64,000 nucleotides of DNA from Myxococcales bacterium. GTDB lineage: Bacteria; Myxococcota; Polyangia; Nannocystales; Nannocystaceae. This document shows, in pieces, positions 28,378 through 37,242 of this stretch. Numbering within the stretch: the first letter of the stretch is position 1; every line of letters begins with the position of its first letter. Location of the stretch: contig JAEUJW010000038.1 of the NCBI GenBank assembly GCA_016793465.1, positions 124,001-188,000 on the forward strand. The letters run 5' to 3'. The notes below the pieces were generated by a model, which saw only the letters and a program-made list of their open reading frames with translations, had not been told where the DNA came from and made no database searches. Made by a program: the position numbers and the translations under genes.

Positions 28378-28833
28378 TCAGCGGCGGTGCGACTCGCGGA
28401 AGGTCTGGATCGCGCGGATGCTCTTGCCCAGCAGGCCGATGACGATGACCTTGATGATGATGCCCTTGTACAGCGACGTGGGGTCGGCGAGGGCGGCCAG
28501 CAGGTGGATGACGATGTAGAGGCCGAGGCCGGTGATGCAGGCGGGGTAGGGGTTCGAGCGGGCCCACACGTAGAGGCCGGCGAACACGGCGACGATGCCG
28601 TAGGCGAACGCGAGGGCGAAGGGGTCGGGGCTGTGGTCGGAGAAGACGAAGAACAGGAGGGTGGTGCCGACGAGCTCGAGGAGGGTGACCGCGAGCAGGG
28701 TGTTGGCGCCGGAGCGGCCGATGACGGCCTCCTCGTCGGACTCCTGGCGCTCGACCTCGGTCGAGGCGGCGGCGGGGGAGTAGACGGAGTTGATGTCGTA
28801 GCCGCCGCGGCGTTCTTCAGGTTGTCCGGCCAT
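28378..28833 (-). CDS. Small integral membrane protein, unknown function
   Basis: 151 residues. A polar N-terminus of about 40 residues, then four hydrophobic helices (TLLAVTLLELVGTTLLFFVF; ALAFAYGIVAVFAGLYVW; CITGLGLYIVIHLLAAL; IIIKVIVIGLLGKSI) and a basic tail (IRAIQTFRESHRR). No motif. Start supported by GATACC 8 nt before the ATG on the minus strand. Similar small four-helix proteins are common in myxobacterial genomes; I cannot name the family. Confidence 0.7.
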   Translation of the reverse strand: MAGQPEERRGGYDINSVYSPAAASTEVERQESDEEAVIGRSGANTLLAVTLLELVGTTLLFFVFSDHSPDPFALAFAYGIVAVFAGLYVWARSNPYPACITGLGLYIVIHLLAALADPTSLYKGIIIKVIVIGLLGKSIRAIQTFRESHRR

Positions 28834-28892
28834 TTCGCCACGGTATCACGCGGCCGCGGCGCGCAGCAACGCGCGGCCGTGCACGCGGCTTT

Positions 28893-29465
28893 TCAGGAGG
28901 CGCGGACGCGGCGGTCGTGGCGGCCCTCGGCGAACTCCTCGATCATCTTGTCGTTGAAGGCGTCCAGGTCGTCGGGCTTGCGGCTGGTGACGAGGCCGCG
29001 GTCGACCACGACCTCCTGGTCGATCCACGAAGCGCCGGCGTTCTTCAGGTCGGAGCGGATCGAGGGGTACGAGGTGACGGTGCGGCCCCTCAGGCCGTCG
29101 GTCTCGACGAGGGTCCAGGGGCCGTGGCAGATGGCGGCGATCGGCTTGCCGGTGCCGACGAAGTGGCCGACGAACTCGACGGCTTTCTGGTCGGCGCGCA
29201 GGGTGTCGGGGTTCATGACGCCGCCGGGCAGCACGAGGGCGTCGTAGTCGTCGGGCCTCGCGTCGGCGAGCTGGACGTCGACGGGGAAGGTGTCACCCCA
29301 GTCGGTGTGCTTCCAGCCCTTCACTTCCTTGCGCTCGGGCGAGACGATCTGCGCGGTGGCGCCGGCCTTCTCGAGGGCTTTCTTCGGCGAGGTGAGCTCG
29401 ACCTGTTCGAAGCCGTGAGCGACCAGGATGGCGACCTTCTTGCCGCTGAGCTGCTGCTTGTCCAT
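28893..29465 (-). CDS. DJ-1/PfpI-family protein
   Basis: 190 residues. The nucleophile-elbow Cys is in AAICHGPWTLVE, and the N-terminal VAILVAHGFEQVELTSP with its conserved Glu fits the PfpI/YhbO type of glyoxalase-III/deglycase or stress protein. Cytoplasmic. It has a strong Shine-Dalgarno (GGAGGAAA) before the ATG, one of the few clear ones in the window. Same strand as the TlpA-like gene upstream (90-nt gap), so both may respond to redox or carbonyl stress; that link is inference. Confidence 0.92.
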   Translation of the reverse strand: MDKQQLSGKKVAILVAHGFEQVELTSPKKALEKAGATAQIVSPERKEVKGWKHTDWGDTFPVDVQLADARPDDYDALVLPGGVMNPDTLRADQKAVEFVGHFVGTGKPIAAICHGPWTLVETDGLRGRTVTSYPSIRSDLKNAGASWIDQEVVVDRGLVTSRKPDDLDAFNDKMIEEFAEGRHDRRVRAS

Positions 29466-29555
29466 GGGGTTTCCTCCGCGGGGGATATGGGCGGGCTCGC
29501 GAGCCGGGGCAAGCCGCAGAAACCGCGGCGGCGGCGAACGGGTTGCCGCGGGCCG

Positions 29556-30137
29556 TCAGGCGGGCTCGGCGAGCAGGGCGGTGATGGTGGCGTGCAGCTC
29601 GTCGTACTCGGCGGGGCTGTACTCGGGGCCGGGGTGGACGAGGCGGACGACGCCGCGGCGGTCGATGAGGAAGGTGGCGGAGGTGGCGTCGCGGTCGCCG
29701 GTCGTCAGCCACCAGGCGTCGACGGTCGACCAGGCGGCGTCGAGGCCGACCGGGAACTCGAGCGACCACTCGCGGACGGTGGCGGCGACCTCGTCGGGGG
29801 CGACGGCGCGGCCGCGGGGTTTGGGGTGGTAGAGGCCGAGCACGGTGAGGCCGCGGTCGCGGAGCTCGCGGTCGAGCTGGCGCAGGCGCGGGGCGGTGCG
29901 CTTGCAGTACGGGCAGGTGTCGGTCCAGAAGCGGACGAGCACGACCTGGCCGCGCAGGTCGGCGAGCGCGCGGGGCTGACCGTCGAGCCAGGTGATGTTT
30001 AAAAATTCGCGGGCCGGCGCGCCGACCAGGGACGACGTCGGCGCGGCGGTCGGCGCGGGCTCGGGCGCGCTCGGTTCGGGGGCGTCGGCGCCCGGGCAGG
30101 CGGCGAGGGCGAGGACGAGGGCGGCGCGGCGGACCAC
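29556..30137 (-). CDS. TlpA/ResA-like thioredoxin-fold lipoprotein
   Basis: 193 residues from GTG. Signal with lipobox LALAAC, then a thioredoxin fold with FWTDTCPYCKRTAPRL; the active site is CPYC. Expected to be a membrane-anchored periplasmic thiol reductase, or a peroxiredoxin-like AhpC/TSA relative, acting in disulfide handling, which fits the many Cys-rich lipoproteins nearby. TACACT lies 6 nt before the start codon on the minus strand. It is divergent from the FHA/AgmX gene across a 553-nt spacer rich in repeats. Confidence 0.85.
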   Translation of the reverse strand: MVRRAALVLALAACPGADAPEPSAPEPAPTAAPTSSLVGAPAREFLNITWLDGQPRALADLRGQVVLVRFWTDTCPYCKRTAPRLRQLDRELRDRGLTVLGLYHPKPRGRAVAPDEVAATVREWSLEFPVGLDAAWSTVDAWWLTTGDRDATSATFLIDRRGVVRLVHPGPEYSPAEYDELHATITALLAEPA

Positions 30138-30690
30138 GGCGGCAGTGTAGGCGAGCCGCGGGCCGGTCGGCGAGCGCGCGCGTCGCGGGCGTTGCCGTGC
30201 CGAGGAGGAGCCGCGACAGCGCGGCCGCGCGGAGGCTGCGCGGAGGATCGCGGCGACGACGACGCGCCCGCGGGGCCGCGACAGCTGGGCCGCGAGGAGG
30301 TTCCGCGGGAGAGTGTGACAGCGGCGACGCGCTCGCGGCGGGCGACAGCGGCGCTCGCGGGATGTTCCGCCGGAGCGCTGGAGCGGTGAATCGGGGCCCG
30401 CTTCGCGGCCGTACGAGGGTTCACGGGCCCGTGCGCGGCGGCGGCGGCGGCGTGTGTGAGAGCGGCGGAGACCGGCTCGGGCGGCGCGACAGCGGGGTTT
30501 TTCGGAAGTTCCGGGGCGGCCCCAAGCGTCGGCCCGAAATTATCAGAACCGGCGCTGGCGCCCGCGGACAGCGGAGTTTCGGGAAAGTTCCGCGTGCGAG
30601 GCTTCGAAAAAAATCTCGCGGCGCGGGGAACCCGGGCCCGGGGGTGCTGTCTGAAGCGGCGTCAACTGGCTGATGGAGAGGATAGCCGCC
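30138..30690. repeat. 553-nt gene-free spacer with repeated GACAGC and GTTCCG words
   Basis: No gene seen. The word GACAGC preceded by GCG, GTG or CG occurs at about 30213, 30278, 30315, 30342, 30486 and 30564. Four of these are followed after 10-25 nt by GTTCCG (30300, 30364, 30509, 30586). The last two copies are longest and share GGGGTTTTTCGGAAGTTCCG-like sequence; CGGAA-N-TTCCG is a near-palindrome. The array leads into the FHA/AgmX gene, with its Shine-Dalgarno GGAGAGG at 30676-30682. It could be an operator array or a structured leader. Confidence 0.55.
30144..30149 (-). promoter_or_regulatory. -10 box of the TlpA-like gene
   Basis: TACACT on the minus strand, 6 nt before the GTG at 30137; predicts a leaderless transcript. 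Confidence 0.5.
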
Positions 30691-32700
30691 ATGTCCCGCA
30701 CGACGATGACGTTCAAGGTGTATCGCGCAGGCTCGGAGATCGAGACGCTGCGCTTCGACGGTGAGGTGGTCAAGCTGGGCAAGCTGCCGAGCTGCCACGT
30801 GCGCCTCGAAGACGAGACGGTCGCCCGTACGCATGCGGTCGTCGAGGTGGTCGGGGAGAAGGAGGTCAAGCTCATCGACCTCGGGAGCCCGGCGGGTACG
30901 GTCCTCAACGGCCAGAAAATCGAAAAGTTCGCCACGCTGAAAGACGGTGATGTCATGACCCTCGGTAACACTCGCATCGATGTCCAGATCTCCAACCCTG
31001 TCGCCGCGGCCGCTGCTGCGCCCGCCGCGGGCCCGCAGTTCGACGCCCGCCCGTTCGAGGTGCAGGACGGGACGCGGGTGGCCGAGGTGACCGCGATGTA
31101 CGGCAACACCGTGATCGACGTGCAGCACGTCGGTCAGGTCACCGACCGGCGCAAGCAGGCGCCCGCGTGGCTGGCCGTCGGCGGGCTGATCGCCGTCGCC
31201 GGCGCGGCGATGTTCGGCTACGAGGCGTCGCGCGACTGGGACTCGTACAGCGAGCAGGCGATCGCCGCCCGCGAGGCGAGCCTGCCCGCGCCGGCCAAGC
31301 CGGGCAACGGCCTCGGCGGCCTCGGCTTCGGCCTGGCGATGCTCGGCCTGGTGCCGATCGGCGTGGGCTTTTCGCGCATGCAGGACCGCGGGCGCAAGGC
31401 CTACACCCTCGGCGAGTCGCACGAGGCGACCATGCACGTGCCGGCGGCCACGCTGCCGGGCGGGGAGACCTTCCCGCTGGTCGCCGGCGACGGCGAGTAC
31501 GCGCTGCAGTTCACCAGGGACATGCAGGGCGAGCTGACCTTCGACGGCCAGAGCGTGTCGCTCGAGGCGCTGGTCGCCTCGGGCCGCGCGAGCGGGCGCG
31601 GCGAGGTCTTCAGCGTCCCGCTGGCCCCGGGGGCCAAGGCCCGCGTGCGCCACGGCGCCCTGACCTTCCACATCCACTCGGTCGCCCCGGGCGTCGTCAC
31701 GGCGCGCAAGGGCGAGCTCGACAAGCCGTTCTGGGTGACCAACGGCGGCTCGGCGGCGGTGCTGGGCTCGCTGCTGGTGCTCACGCACCTCATCCCCGGC
31801 GAGGCCGGCGCGATCGGTGCCCAGGAGGGCGAGGACATGGCCCGGTTCGTCGGCTACCTCGCGCAGCCGACCCAGACCGTCGAGGAGGAGGAGGTCGTGT
31901 CCGAGGAGGAGGCGAAGGAGCCGGGCGGCGTGTCCGCCGAGCGTCACCGCGGCAACGAGGGCGCCGCCGGCAACCCGAGCTCGAAGAAGCCCGACGGTCG
32001 CTACGCGATGAAGAAGATCTCCTCGGGGGTCCCGTCGATCGCCCGCGACTTCAACCCGGAGATGAAGGCCCGCGAGGCCGGCATCCTCGGCGTCATGGCC
32101 CAGCACCAGGGCCACTTCATGGCCTCGGTCGACGGCTCGGCGTACGCCAACGGCGCCGACTCCGACGACTTCTGGGGGAAGGTCACCGGCACCCAGGTCG
32201 GTGAGTCCTACGGCGGGGCCGGCCTCGGCCTCGTGGGCACCGGCCGCGGCGGCGGCGGCACCGGCGAGGGCACGGTCGGCCTCGGCGGGGTCGGGCTGCT
32301 CGGGCACAACAAGGGCGGCGACGGCAGCGGGATGACCCGCTCGGCCGGGTTCTCGGACCGCGGGACCAAGGTCCCGGTCGCCCGCGTCGGCAAGGCCGAG
32401 GTGGTCGGCTCGCTCGACAAGGACCTGATCCGCCGGGTGGTCCGCGCGCACATCAACGAGGTCCGCTACTGCTACAACCAGGGCCTGGCCAAGGACCCGA
32501 ACATGAAGGGGCGGGTGGCCGTGCAGTTCACCATCGGGGCGACCGGCAAGGTGCCGTCCTCGATCGTCTCGGAGACCGACATCAAGAACAGCTCGGTCAC
32601 CAACTGCATCGCCCAGGCGGTCCGCCGCTGGTCGTTCCCCAAGCCCCAGGGCGGCGGGACGGTGATCGTGACCTACCCGTTCGTGCTCGCGGCCGACTGA
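30691..32700 (+). CDS. FHA-domain transenvelope protein with AgmX/PglI-type C-terminal domain
   Basis: 669 residues. An FHA domain at 1-100 (KLGKLPSCHVRL, ARTHAVVE, GSPAGTVLNG), which binds phosphothreonine; hydrophobic helices near 160-180, 215-233 and 345-366; an acidic/Gly-rich stretch; then a TonB-like C-terminal domain (RRVVRAHINEVRYCYNQGL, GRVAVQFTIGATGKV, VRRWSFPKPQGGG) of the AgmX/PglI class. The layout recalls GltG of the Myxococcus gliding machinery, which links cytoplasmic FHA to a periplasmic TonB-like arm. The ATG at 30691 has GGAGAGG about 8 nt upstream; an ATG six codons earlier has none. A classic terminator follows. Confidence 0.85.
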   Translation: MSRTTMTFKVYRAGSEIETLRFDGEVVKLGKLPSCHVRLEDETVARTHAVVEVVGEKEVKLIDLGSPAGTVLNGQKIEKFATLKDGDVMTLGNTRIDVQISNPVAAAAAAPAAGPQFDARPFEVQDGTRVAEVTAMYGNTVIDVQHVGQVTDRRKQAPAWLAVGGLIAVAGAAMFGYEASRDWDSYSEQAIAAREASLPAPAKPGNGLGGLGFGLAMLGLVPIGVGFSRMQDRGRKAYTLGESHEATMHVPAATLPGGETFPLVAGDGEYALQFTRDMQGELTFDGQSVSLEALVASGRASGRGEVFSVPLAPGAKARVRHGALTFHIHSVAPGVVTARKGELDKPFWVTNGGSAAVLGSLLVLTHLIPGEAGAIGAQEGEDMARFVGYLAQPTQTVEEEEVVSEEEAKEPGGVSAERHRGNEGAAGNPSSKKPDGRYAMKKISSGVPSIARDFNPEMKAREAGILGVMAQHQGHFMASVDGSAYANGADSDDFWGKVTGTQVGESYGGAGLGLVGTGRGGGGTGEGTVGLGGVGLLGHNKGGDGSGMTRSAGFSDRGTKVPVARVGKAEVVGSLDKDLIRRVVRAHINEVRYCYNQGLAKDPNMKGRVAVQFTIGATGKVPSSIVSETDIKNSSVTNCIAQAVRRWSFPKPQGGGTVIVTYPFVLAAD

Positions 32701-32745
32701 GACGACCGGAGAGACCCCTGACGGGCGCCGCTGACGCGGGGCCGT

Positions 32746-32779
32746 GACCGGACCGGGCCGACGCCCGGTCCGGTCTTTT
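32746..32779 (+). terminator. Rho-independent terminator of the FHA/AgmX gene
   Basis: Perfect 13-bp GC stem (32746-32758 with 32763-32775), 4-nt loop, then TTTT (32776-32779), 46 nt past the stop codon. Confidence 0.93.
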
Positions 32780-32808
32780 GTGCTGGTTCAACGACCGCCC
32801 GCGCGCGT

Positions 32809-32814
32809 TATAGT
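32809..32814 (+). promoter_or_regulatory. -10 box of the GT-C-like gene, leaderless start
   Basis: TATAGT, 8 nt before the ATG at 32823, just behind the terminator of the preceding gene; a clean operon boundary. Confidence 0.6.
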
Positions 32815-32822
32815 GCGCGGGC

Positions 32823-34721
32823 ATGTCGGAGCCCGCGCCAGTCGAGCCGCACCGCCGAGGCCTCGCGCTCGCGGCGCTCGCGGTGCTCGCGGTCCACTTC
32901 GCGTGCTTCGCCTACTTCGTGCCGACGGCGGTGTGGTGGACCAGCGAGCCGATCATCGGCGTCGACTACGAGACCCACGTCGGCCAGACCTGGGGCGTGA
33001 TCGCCGGGCTCGACGGCTGGGGCCGCTCGTGGGTCTACGACCCCACGCTGCTCGCGGGCTCGCCGCAGGGGCTCATCTTCGACGCCGACAACAAGGGCTG
33101 GGAGCTGTTCACGTGGGCGCTCCACCGCCTCGGCGTGGCCAAGGGCCTGGCGTTCAACCTGTTCGTGGTGCTGGCCCACTGGGCGGTGCCGGCGGTGATG
33201 TACGCGTCGGCCCGGCTGTTCGCGCTCGGGCGCGGGCAGGCGGTGGCGGTCATGGCGATGGGCTCGCTGCTGTGGTGGTTCGACTCGTTCGCGCACTGGC
33301 TGTGGTTCGTCGGCATGACGGCGTACGGGTTCGCGGGTTACTTCTGCCTGCTGCCGCTGGCGCTGTTCTGGCGCTGGCTGCGGGACCGGCGGGCCTGGCA
33401 GGCGCTGGCGGCCGGGGCGACGCTGGCGCTGGCCCACCAGATCCACCCCTACAGCTTCACGGTGCTGGCGGTCCCGCTGCTGCTGCTGTACGTGACGGCG
33501 GCGCGGCGACTCGGGTGGCGCGGGCACGCGGCGGTGTGGGCGATGGTGGCGGCGACGCTGGCCGTCAACACCTGGTGGCTGGTGCCGTCGCTGAAGTACT
33601 GGCACTACATCCTCGACTCGGGCTACTTCGGGCAGGCGGGGCCGCAGTTCATCCTCGCCGACCTGTTCGGGCTGGTGCTCGACACCACCACGTCGGGCAT
33701 GATCGGCACGCGCTCGGGCCTCCGCACGCTGGTGCTGGTGCTCGCGGCGATCGGGCTGGTGCTGTGGCGACGCGAGCGCGACCCCCGGCTGCGCGTGCTG
33801 GCGACCGCGCTGGCGGTGCTGGCGGCGCTCACGTACTTCGGGGCGCTGGTGTGGCTGCTGGCCCAGATCCAGCCGTACCGCCACGTGCTGCCGCTCGGCA
33901 TGTTCGCGACGATCCCCGCGGCGGTGGCCCTGACCGCGGGGCTGCGCTGGTGGCGTGAGACCGGGCGGACCACGCGGGTGGCGCTGGCGGTGGTGGCGGT
34001 CCCGGCGGCCCAGCACCTGGCGAGCGACGCGCTGTACTACATGCGGGCCTCGCTGCCCGAGGTGGCGCTGATGTACAGCGGCGCGCGCGCGCCGATCGCC
34101 AGCCAGGGCTTCCCGGCGCAGGTCGACTACCGCATGCGCCCGCGCAACGAGGCCGACATGCGGGTGGCCGAGTGGGTGCGGACGATCGACGACGGGTCGC
34201 GCATCCTGATCGAGGAGCCGATGCTCGGCGAGCAGATCGCCTGGCGGACCGACGCGCAGGTGCTCGGCGGGTTCACCTACCGCAACCTGCAGCACGGGTT
34301 CGCCAACCTGTTCCGCCGGCGCAAGATGGGCGTCGCCGGCGACGACGAGCTGCGGGCCTACTTCGAGACCTACGGGGTCGGCTGGGTGATCCTCACCAAC
34401 CAGTCGCCGGCGTGGGACCGGCGCAAGGAGGTGCTCGAGCCGGTCGCGCGGTTCGACGGGCACCGCATGTATCGCACCAAGATCAAGCCGACGCTGCTGG
34501 CCGAAGGGACAGGTACGGTGTCGGTCGACACCAACCTCATCCGCGTGACCGGCAGCGACCCGCGGCGCGACCTCGTGCTGCGCTTCCATTGGATGGAGAC
34601 GCTGGTGTGCGCGCCGGACTGCGAGGTCCGGCGCGTGCGCGTCGACACCCACGACCCGGTGGGCTTCATCAAGATCCCGGCGCCGCACCCGGCGGACCTG
34701 GAGGTTCGCAATGGCTACTGA
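32823..34721 (+). CDS. GT-C-like polytopic membrane protein
   Basis: 632 residues with about 11 hydrophobic helices in the first 420 residues and a soluble C-terminal part of about 200 residues. The first outside loop has acidic residues in GVDYETHVGQTW and FDADNKGWELF, where GT-C glycosyltransferases keep their catalytic Asp/Glu; a polyprenyl-phosphate-sugar-using transferase is therefore possible but not proven. The next gene is a UbiA prenyltransferase whose start lies 11 bp inside this one, so the pair may build or use a prenylated lipid. No database family assigned by me. Confidence 0.65.
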   Translation: MSEPAPVEPHRRGLALAALAVLAVHFACFAYFVPTAVWWTSEPIIGVDYETHVGQTWGVIAGLDGWGRSWVYDPTLLAGSPQGLIFDADNKGWELFTWALHRLGVAKGLAFNLFVVLAHWAVPAVMYASARLFALGRGQAVAVMAMGSLLWWFDSFAHWLWFVGMTAYGFAGYFCLLPLALFWRWLRDRRAWQALAAGATLALAHQIHPYSFTVLAVPLLLLYVTAARRLGWRGHAAVWAMVAATLAVNTWWLVPSLKYWHYILDSGYFGQAGPQFILADLFGLVLDTTTSGMIGTRSGLRTLVLVLAAIGLVLWRRERDPRLRVLATALAVLAALTYFGALVWLLAQIQPYRHVLPLGMFATIPAAVALTAGLRWWRETGRTTRVALAVVAVPAAQHLASDALYYMRASLPEVALMYSGARAPIASQGFPAQVDYRMRPRNEADMRVAEWVRTIDDGSRILIEEPMLGEQIAWRTDAQVLGGFTYRNLQHGFANLFRRRKMGVAGDDELRAYFETYGVGWVILTNQSPAWDRRKEVLEPVARFDGHRMYRTKIKPTLLAEGTGTVSVDTNLIRVTGSDPRRDLVLRFHWMETLVCAPDCEVRRVRVDTHDPVGFIKIPAPHPADLEVRNGY

Positions 34722-35610
34722 GTCGGTGCGGGTCCGTGACGTGCTGCGGATCGTCGGCGAGGTGGCGGCGTACCGCCTGCGCCGGCTGGAGATGGCGAAC
34801 ATGGCGGGCGCGGCGGGCATCGCCGTGGCCCTGCACCTGCCGCCGGCGGACTGCGCGGTGCGCCTGTGCTTCGCGTTCGGCCTCAACCTGCTGGTGTATT
34901 TGAACAATGACTACCTCGACCTCGCGGACGACCTGCTGGCGCCGGGGCGGGACGACGCGAAGACGCGGTTCCTCCGCGACCACCGGCGGGCGGGGCTGGT
35001 CGCGCAGCTCGGGCTGGTGGTCGTGCTGGTGGTCGGCGCGGCGCTGGTGATGCCGTCGCTGCTGCTGCCGCTGGCGCTCGGCGGCGGGGTGTGCTGGGCC
35101 TACTCGGCGCGGCTGAAGGCGATGCCGGGGGCCGACATCGCGGCGATGATCGCGTGGGGCGCGGCCATGCCGCTGGTCGGCAGCCCGCCGGAGCTGGCGC
35201 TCGGGTGGGCGCTCGTGGGCTGGCTCGGGCTGTTCTCGGGGGCGTTCGAGGGCATCCAGGTGATCCGCGATCACGACGCCGACGCGGCCGCCGGGGTGCG
35301 CACCACGGCGGTGGCGCTCGGGGTCGGGCGCACGCTGCTGCTGGTCCGCGTGATGCTGGCGGCCAGCGCGGTGTACGGGGCGCTGGTGGTCTCGCCGTGG
35401 CTGGCCGCGCTGCCGGCGGCGGCGATGCTGGTCCCGCTCGATCGCAGCGCTCCACGGCCCTCCGGGCCTGGGGTCGACGCGACGCGCATGTGGAACCGGG
35501 TGCGGCTGCTGCTCGGGCTGGCGTTCCTCGGAGCGCTGGCGTGGGTGTGGTGGACGGGCTCGACGCACGGGGTGCTCGTGCAGGTGTCGCGCGCGACGGT
35601 GCTCGGGTGA
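34711..35610 (+). CDS. UbiA-family prenyltransferase
   Basis: 299 residues, polytopic. Both Asp-rich prenyl-diphosphate sites are visible: YLNNDYLDLADD (first, NDxxDxxxD-like) and IQVIRDHDADAAAGVRTTA (second). Enzymes of this family attach a polyprenyl chain to an aromatic ring, a lipid or a sugar. Substrate is unknown; there are no quinone or heme genes nearby. It overlaps the GT-C-like gene by 11 bp and its stop overlaps the next start as GTGA, so the three form one operon. Confidence 0.9.
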   Translation: MATESVRVRDVLRIVGEVAAYRLRRLEMANMAGAAGIAVALHLPPADCAVRLCFAFGLNLLVYLNNDYLDLADDLLAPGRDDAKTRFLRDHRRAGLVAQLGLVVVLVVGAALVMPSLLLPLALGGGVCWAYSARLKAMPGADIAAMIAWGAAMPLVGSPPELALGWALVGWLGLFSGAFEGIQVIRDHDADAAAGVRTTAVALGVGRTLLLVRVMLAASAVYGALVVSPWLAALPAAAMLVPLDRSAPRPSGPGVDATRMWNRVRLLLGLAFLGALAWVWWTGSTHGVLVQVSRATVLG

Positions 35611-36311
35611 GGCGGCGGGCGCTGCTGCTCGGGACGGCGGGGCTGGCGTGCGCGGGGGCGCGGACGCGAAGACCGGCGAGCGTCGATGCGGTGAAGTGGA
35701 TGGTCGGGCGCTGGGTCGACCCCGAGGGCGGCGGGGAGGCGTGGACGCGGATCGATGATGTGTTGCTCGGCGTCGGCTGGCTGAGGGGGGCGGAGGGCTG
35801 GAACTACGAGGTCATGCGCATCGACGCGCCGGCGCGGCTGCGGTTCACGGCCTGGCCTTCGGGACAGGTCGTGGCGCACTTCCCCGAGAGGGCGCGCGGG
35901 GCGGAGCACGTCGAGTTCGCGGCGCCGGAGCACGACTTCCCCAAGGTGGTCCGCTACGCGCGGCGGCCGGGCGGGCTGGTGGCGCGCGTCGAGGGCGACG
36001 CGCCGGCCGACGGTCAGGATTTTAATTATGTGGGGGTGCCCGAGGCGCCGATGCCGGAGGTGGAGGCGGCCGATCGCGGGCTCGTCGCGGTCGGGCCGGG
36101 GGCGGTGCTGTGGCTCGGGGAGCGGCGCGTGGAGGCGGAGCGGCGGGTGAACGGGCGCACGGTGGTCGCCAGCGGGGCGGCGCCCGGGGGCGAGCTGGCG
36201 TACACGCTGGGGCGCTACGCGGACGGGGCGGAGCGCGGCGGCTACGTGTTCGTGTGGCGACGCGTGGAGGCCGGGTGGCGCGTCGAGTTCGCGGTGCTGC
36301 AGCCGGGGTGA
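35607..36311 (+). CDS. DUF6265-like lipoprotein
   Basis: 234 residues from a GTG that overlaps the UbiA stop (GTGA). Begins with RRRALLLGTAGLACAG, a lipobox GLAC preceded by a triple Arg that could also serve Tat export. The mature part (VKWMVGRWVDPEGGGEAWTR, RFTAWPSGQ, PEHDFPKVVRYAR, with DGQDFNYVG) resembles the calycin-like DUF6265 family, small beta-barrel proteins thought to bind hydrophobic ligands. That would fit an operon with a prenyltransferase. Last gene of the operon; 34 nt separate it from the convergent GNAT gene. Confidence 0.7.
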   Translation: MRRRALLLGTAGLACAGARTRRPASVDAVKWMVGRWVDPEGGGEAWTRIDDVLLGVGWLRGAEGWNYEVMRIDAPARLRFTAWPSGQVVAHFPERARGAEHVEFAAPEHDFPKVVRYARRPGGLVARVEGDAPADGQDFNYVGVPEAPMPEVEAADRGLVAVGPGAVLWLGERRVEAERRVNGRTVVASGAAPGGELAYTLGRYADGAERGGYVFVWRRVEAGWRVEFAVLQPG

Positions 36312-36345
36312 TTCGTCGTCATCGGACGGGCGACCGTACCCGGGG

Positions 36346-37122
36346 TCAGCGGTTCGCGAACACGTCGAGCTCGGCGACGGGGACGAACCCGAGGCGGGTG
36401 AGGATCGGCGCGGAGGTGTCGGCGAGGGCCTGGATCGTCACCAGGCGGAGGCCGGCCGCGGCGAGGGCGGCGAGGCGGGCGGCGATGAGGGCCCGGTAGA
36501 CGCCGCGGCCGCGGAACGGCGGGAGGACGACGGCGCCGACGAAGTAGGCGGAGCGCGCGAGCACGATGTGGTTGGCGCCGCCGACGGGGCGGCCGTCGAT
36601 GCGGGCGAGGAAGCCGCGGTGGCGCCGCGCGGGGTCGGCGATCTGGGCGCGCTGGAGGTCGGCGAGCGGGGAGCCGCGGGTGTCCCAGCCGGTCGTCACG
36701 ACGTCGGCGAAGGCGTCGACGTTATCGACATCGACGGGCTCGACGGTGACGTCGGGGGTGGGTGGGACGGTGATGTCGGCGATGTCGGCGGCCATGACGA
36801 TGCAGCGGCGGTGGAGCATGCCGCGACGGGCGAGGCGCTCGCGGAGGTCGAGCGGGCGGCAGCTCGGCGTGACGACCCACTTGAAGCGGATGCCCTGCGC
36901 GGCGTACTGCGCGAGGGTGGCGTCGATGACGGCGTCGGCCTCGTCGTCGGCCAGCTGCGCGCGTGAGACCTCGTTGAGGCCGCCGTCGCGGAACGGCGGG
37001 GAGATCAGCTGGAACCAGCCGGGGCGCTCGATGACGGTCACCCCGGGGAACGGCACGAGGGCGCTCCGCGGGGTCACGAGGGCTTCGTGGAGGATCTCGT
37101 CGCGCTCGAACCCGGCGATCAT
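36346..37122 (-). CDS. GNAT-family N-acetyltransferase
   Basis: 258 residues. The C-terminal half holds the acetyl-CoA-binding motif AVVLPPFRGRGVYRALIAAR, followed by the usual GFVPV end. The N-terminal 130 residues are a divergent or second GNAT-like half (DDEADAVIDATLAQYAAQGI). Acetyl acceptor unknown. TACCGT lies 6 nt before the ATG on the minus strand, which fixes the start; the frame is open for another kilobase upstream but runs antisense to other genes. Confidence 0.83.
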   Translation of the reverse strand: MIAGFERDEILHEALVTPRSALVPFPGVTVIERPGWFQLISPPFRDGGLNEVSRAQLADDEADAVIDATLAQYAAQGIRFKWVVTPSCRPLDLRERLARRGMLHRRCIVMAADIADITVPPTPDVTVEPVDVDNVDAFADVVTTGWDTRGSPLADLQRAQIADPARRHRGFLARIDGRPVGGANHIVLARSAYFVGAVVLPPFRGRGVYRALIAARLAALAAAGLRLVTIQALADTSAPILTRLGFVPVAELDVFANR

Positions 37123-37229
37123 CGGGGGACGGTAGACGAGGGCTCGTCCGCGCACCAGTGGGGCGCCGCAGCTGGGCCAAAGCGTCCCGCGTGCGATCTG
37201 CGCGCGCGTCCACGGTGCGAGGGCCGGTG

Positions 37230-37235
37230 TATCCT
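37230..37235 (+). promoter_or_regulatory. -10 box of the small lipoprotein gene, leaderless start
   Basis: TATCCT, 7 nt before the ATG at 37243. Confidence 0.5.
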
Positions 37236-37242
37236 GCCGGCC

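Noticed and set aside
30421..32451. A 676-codon minus-strand frame opposite the FHA/AgmX gene
   Set aside because: Shadow composition and it would run into the repeat-rich control region; the plus-strand gene has Shine-Dalgarno, FHA domain and terminator.
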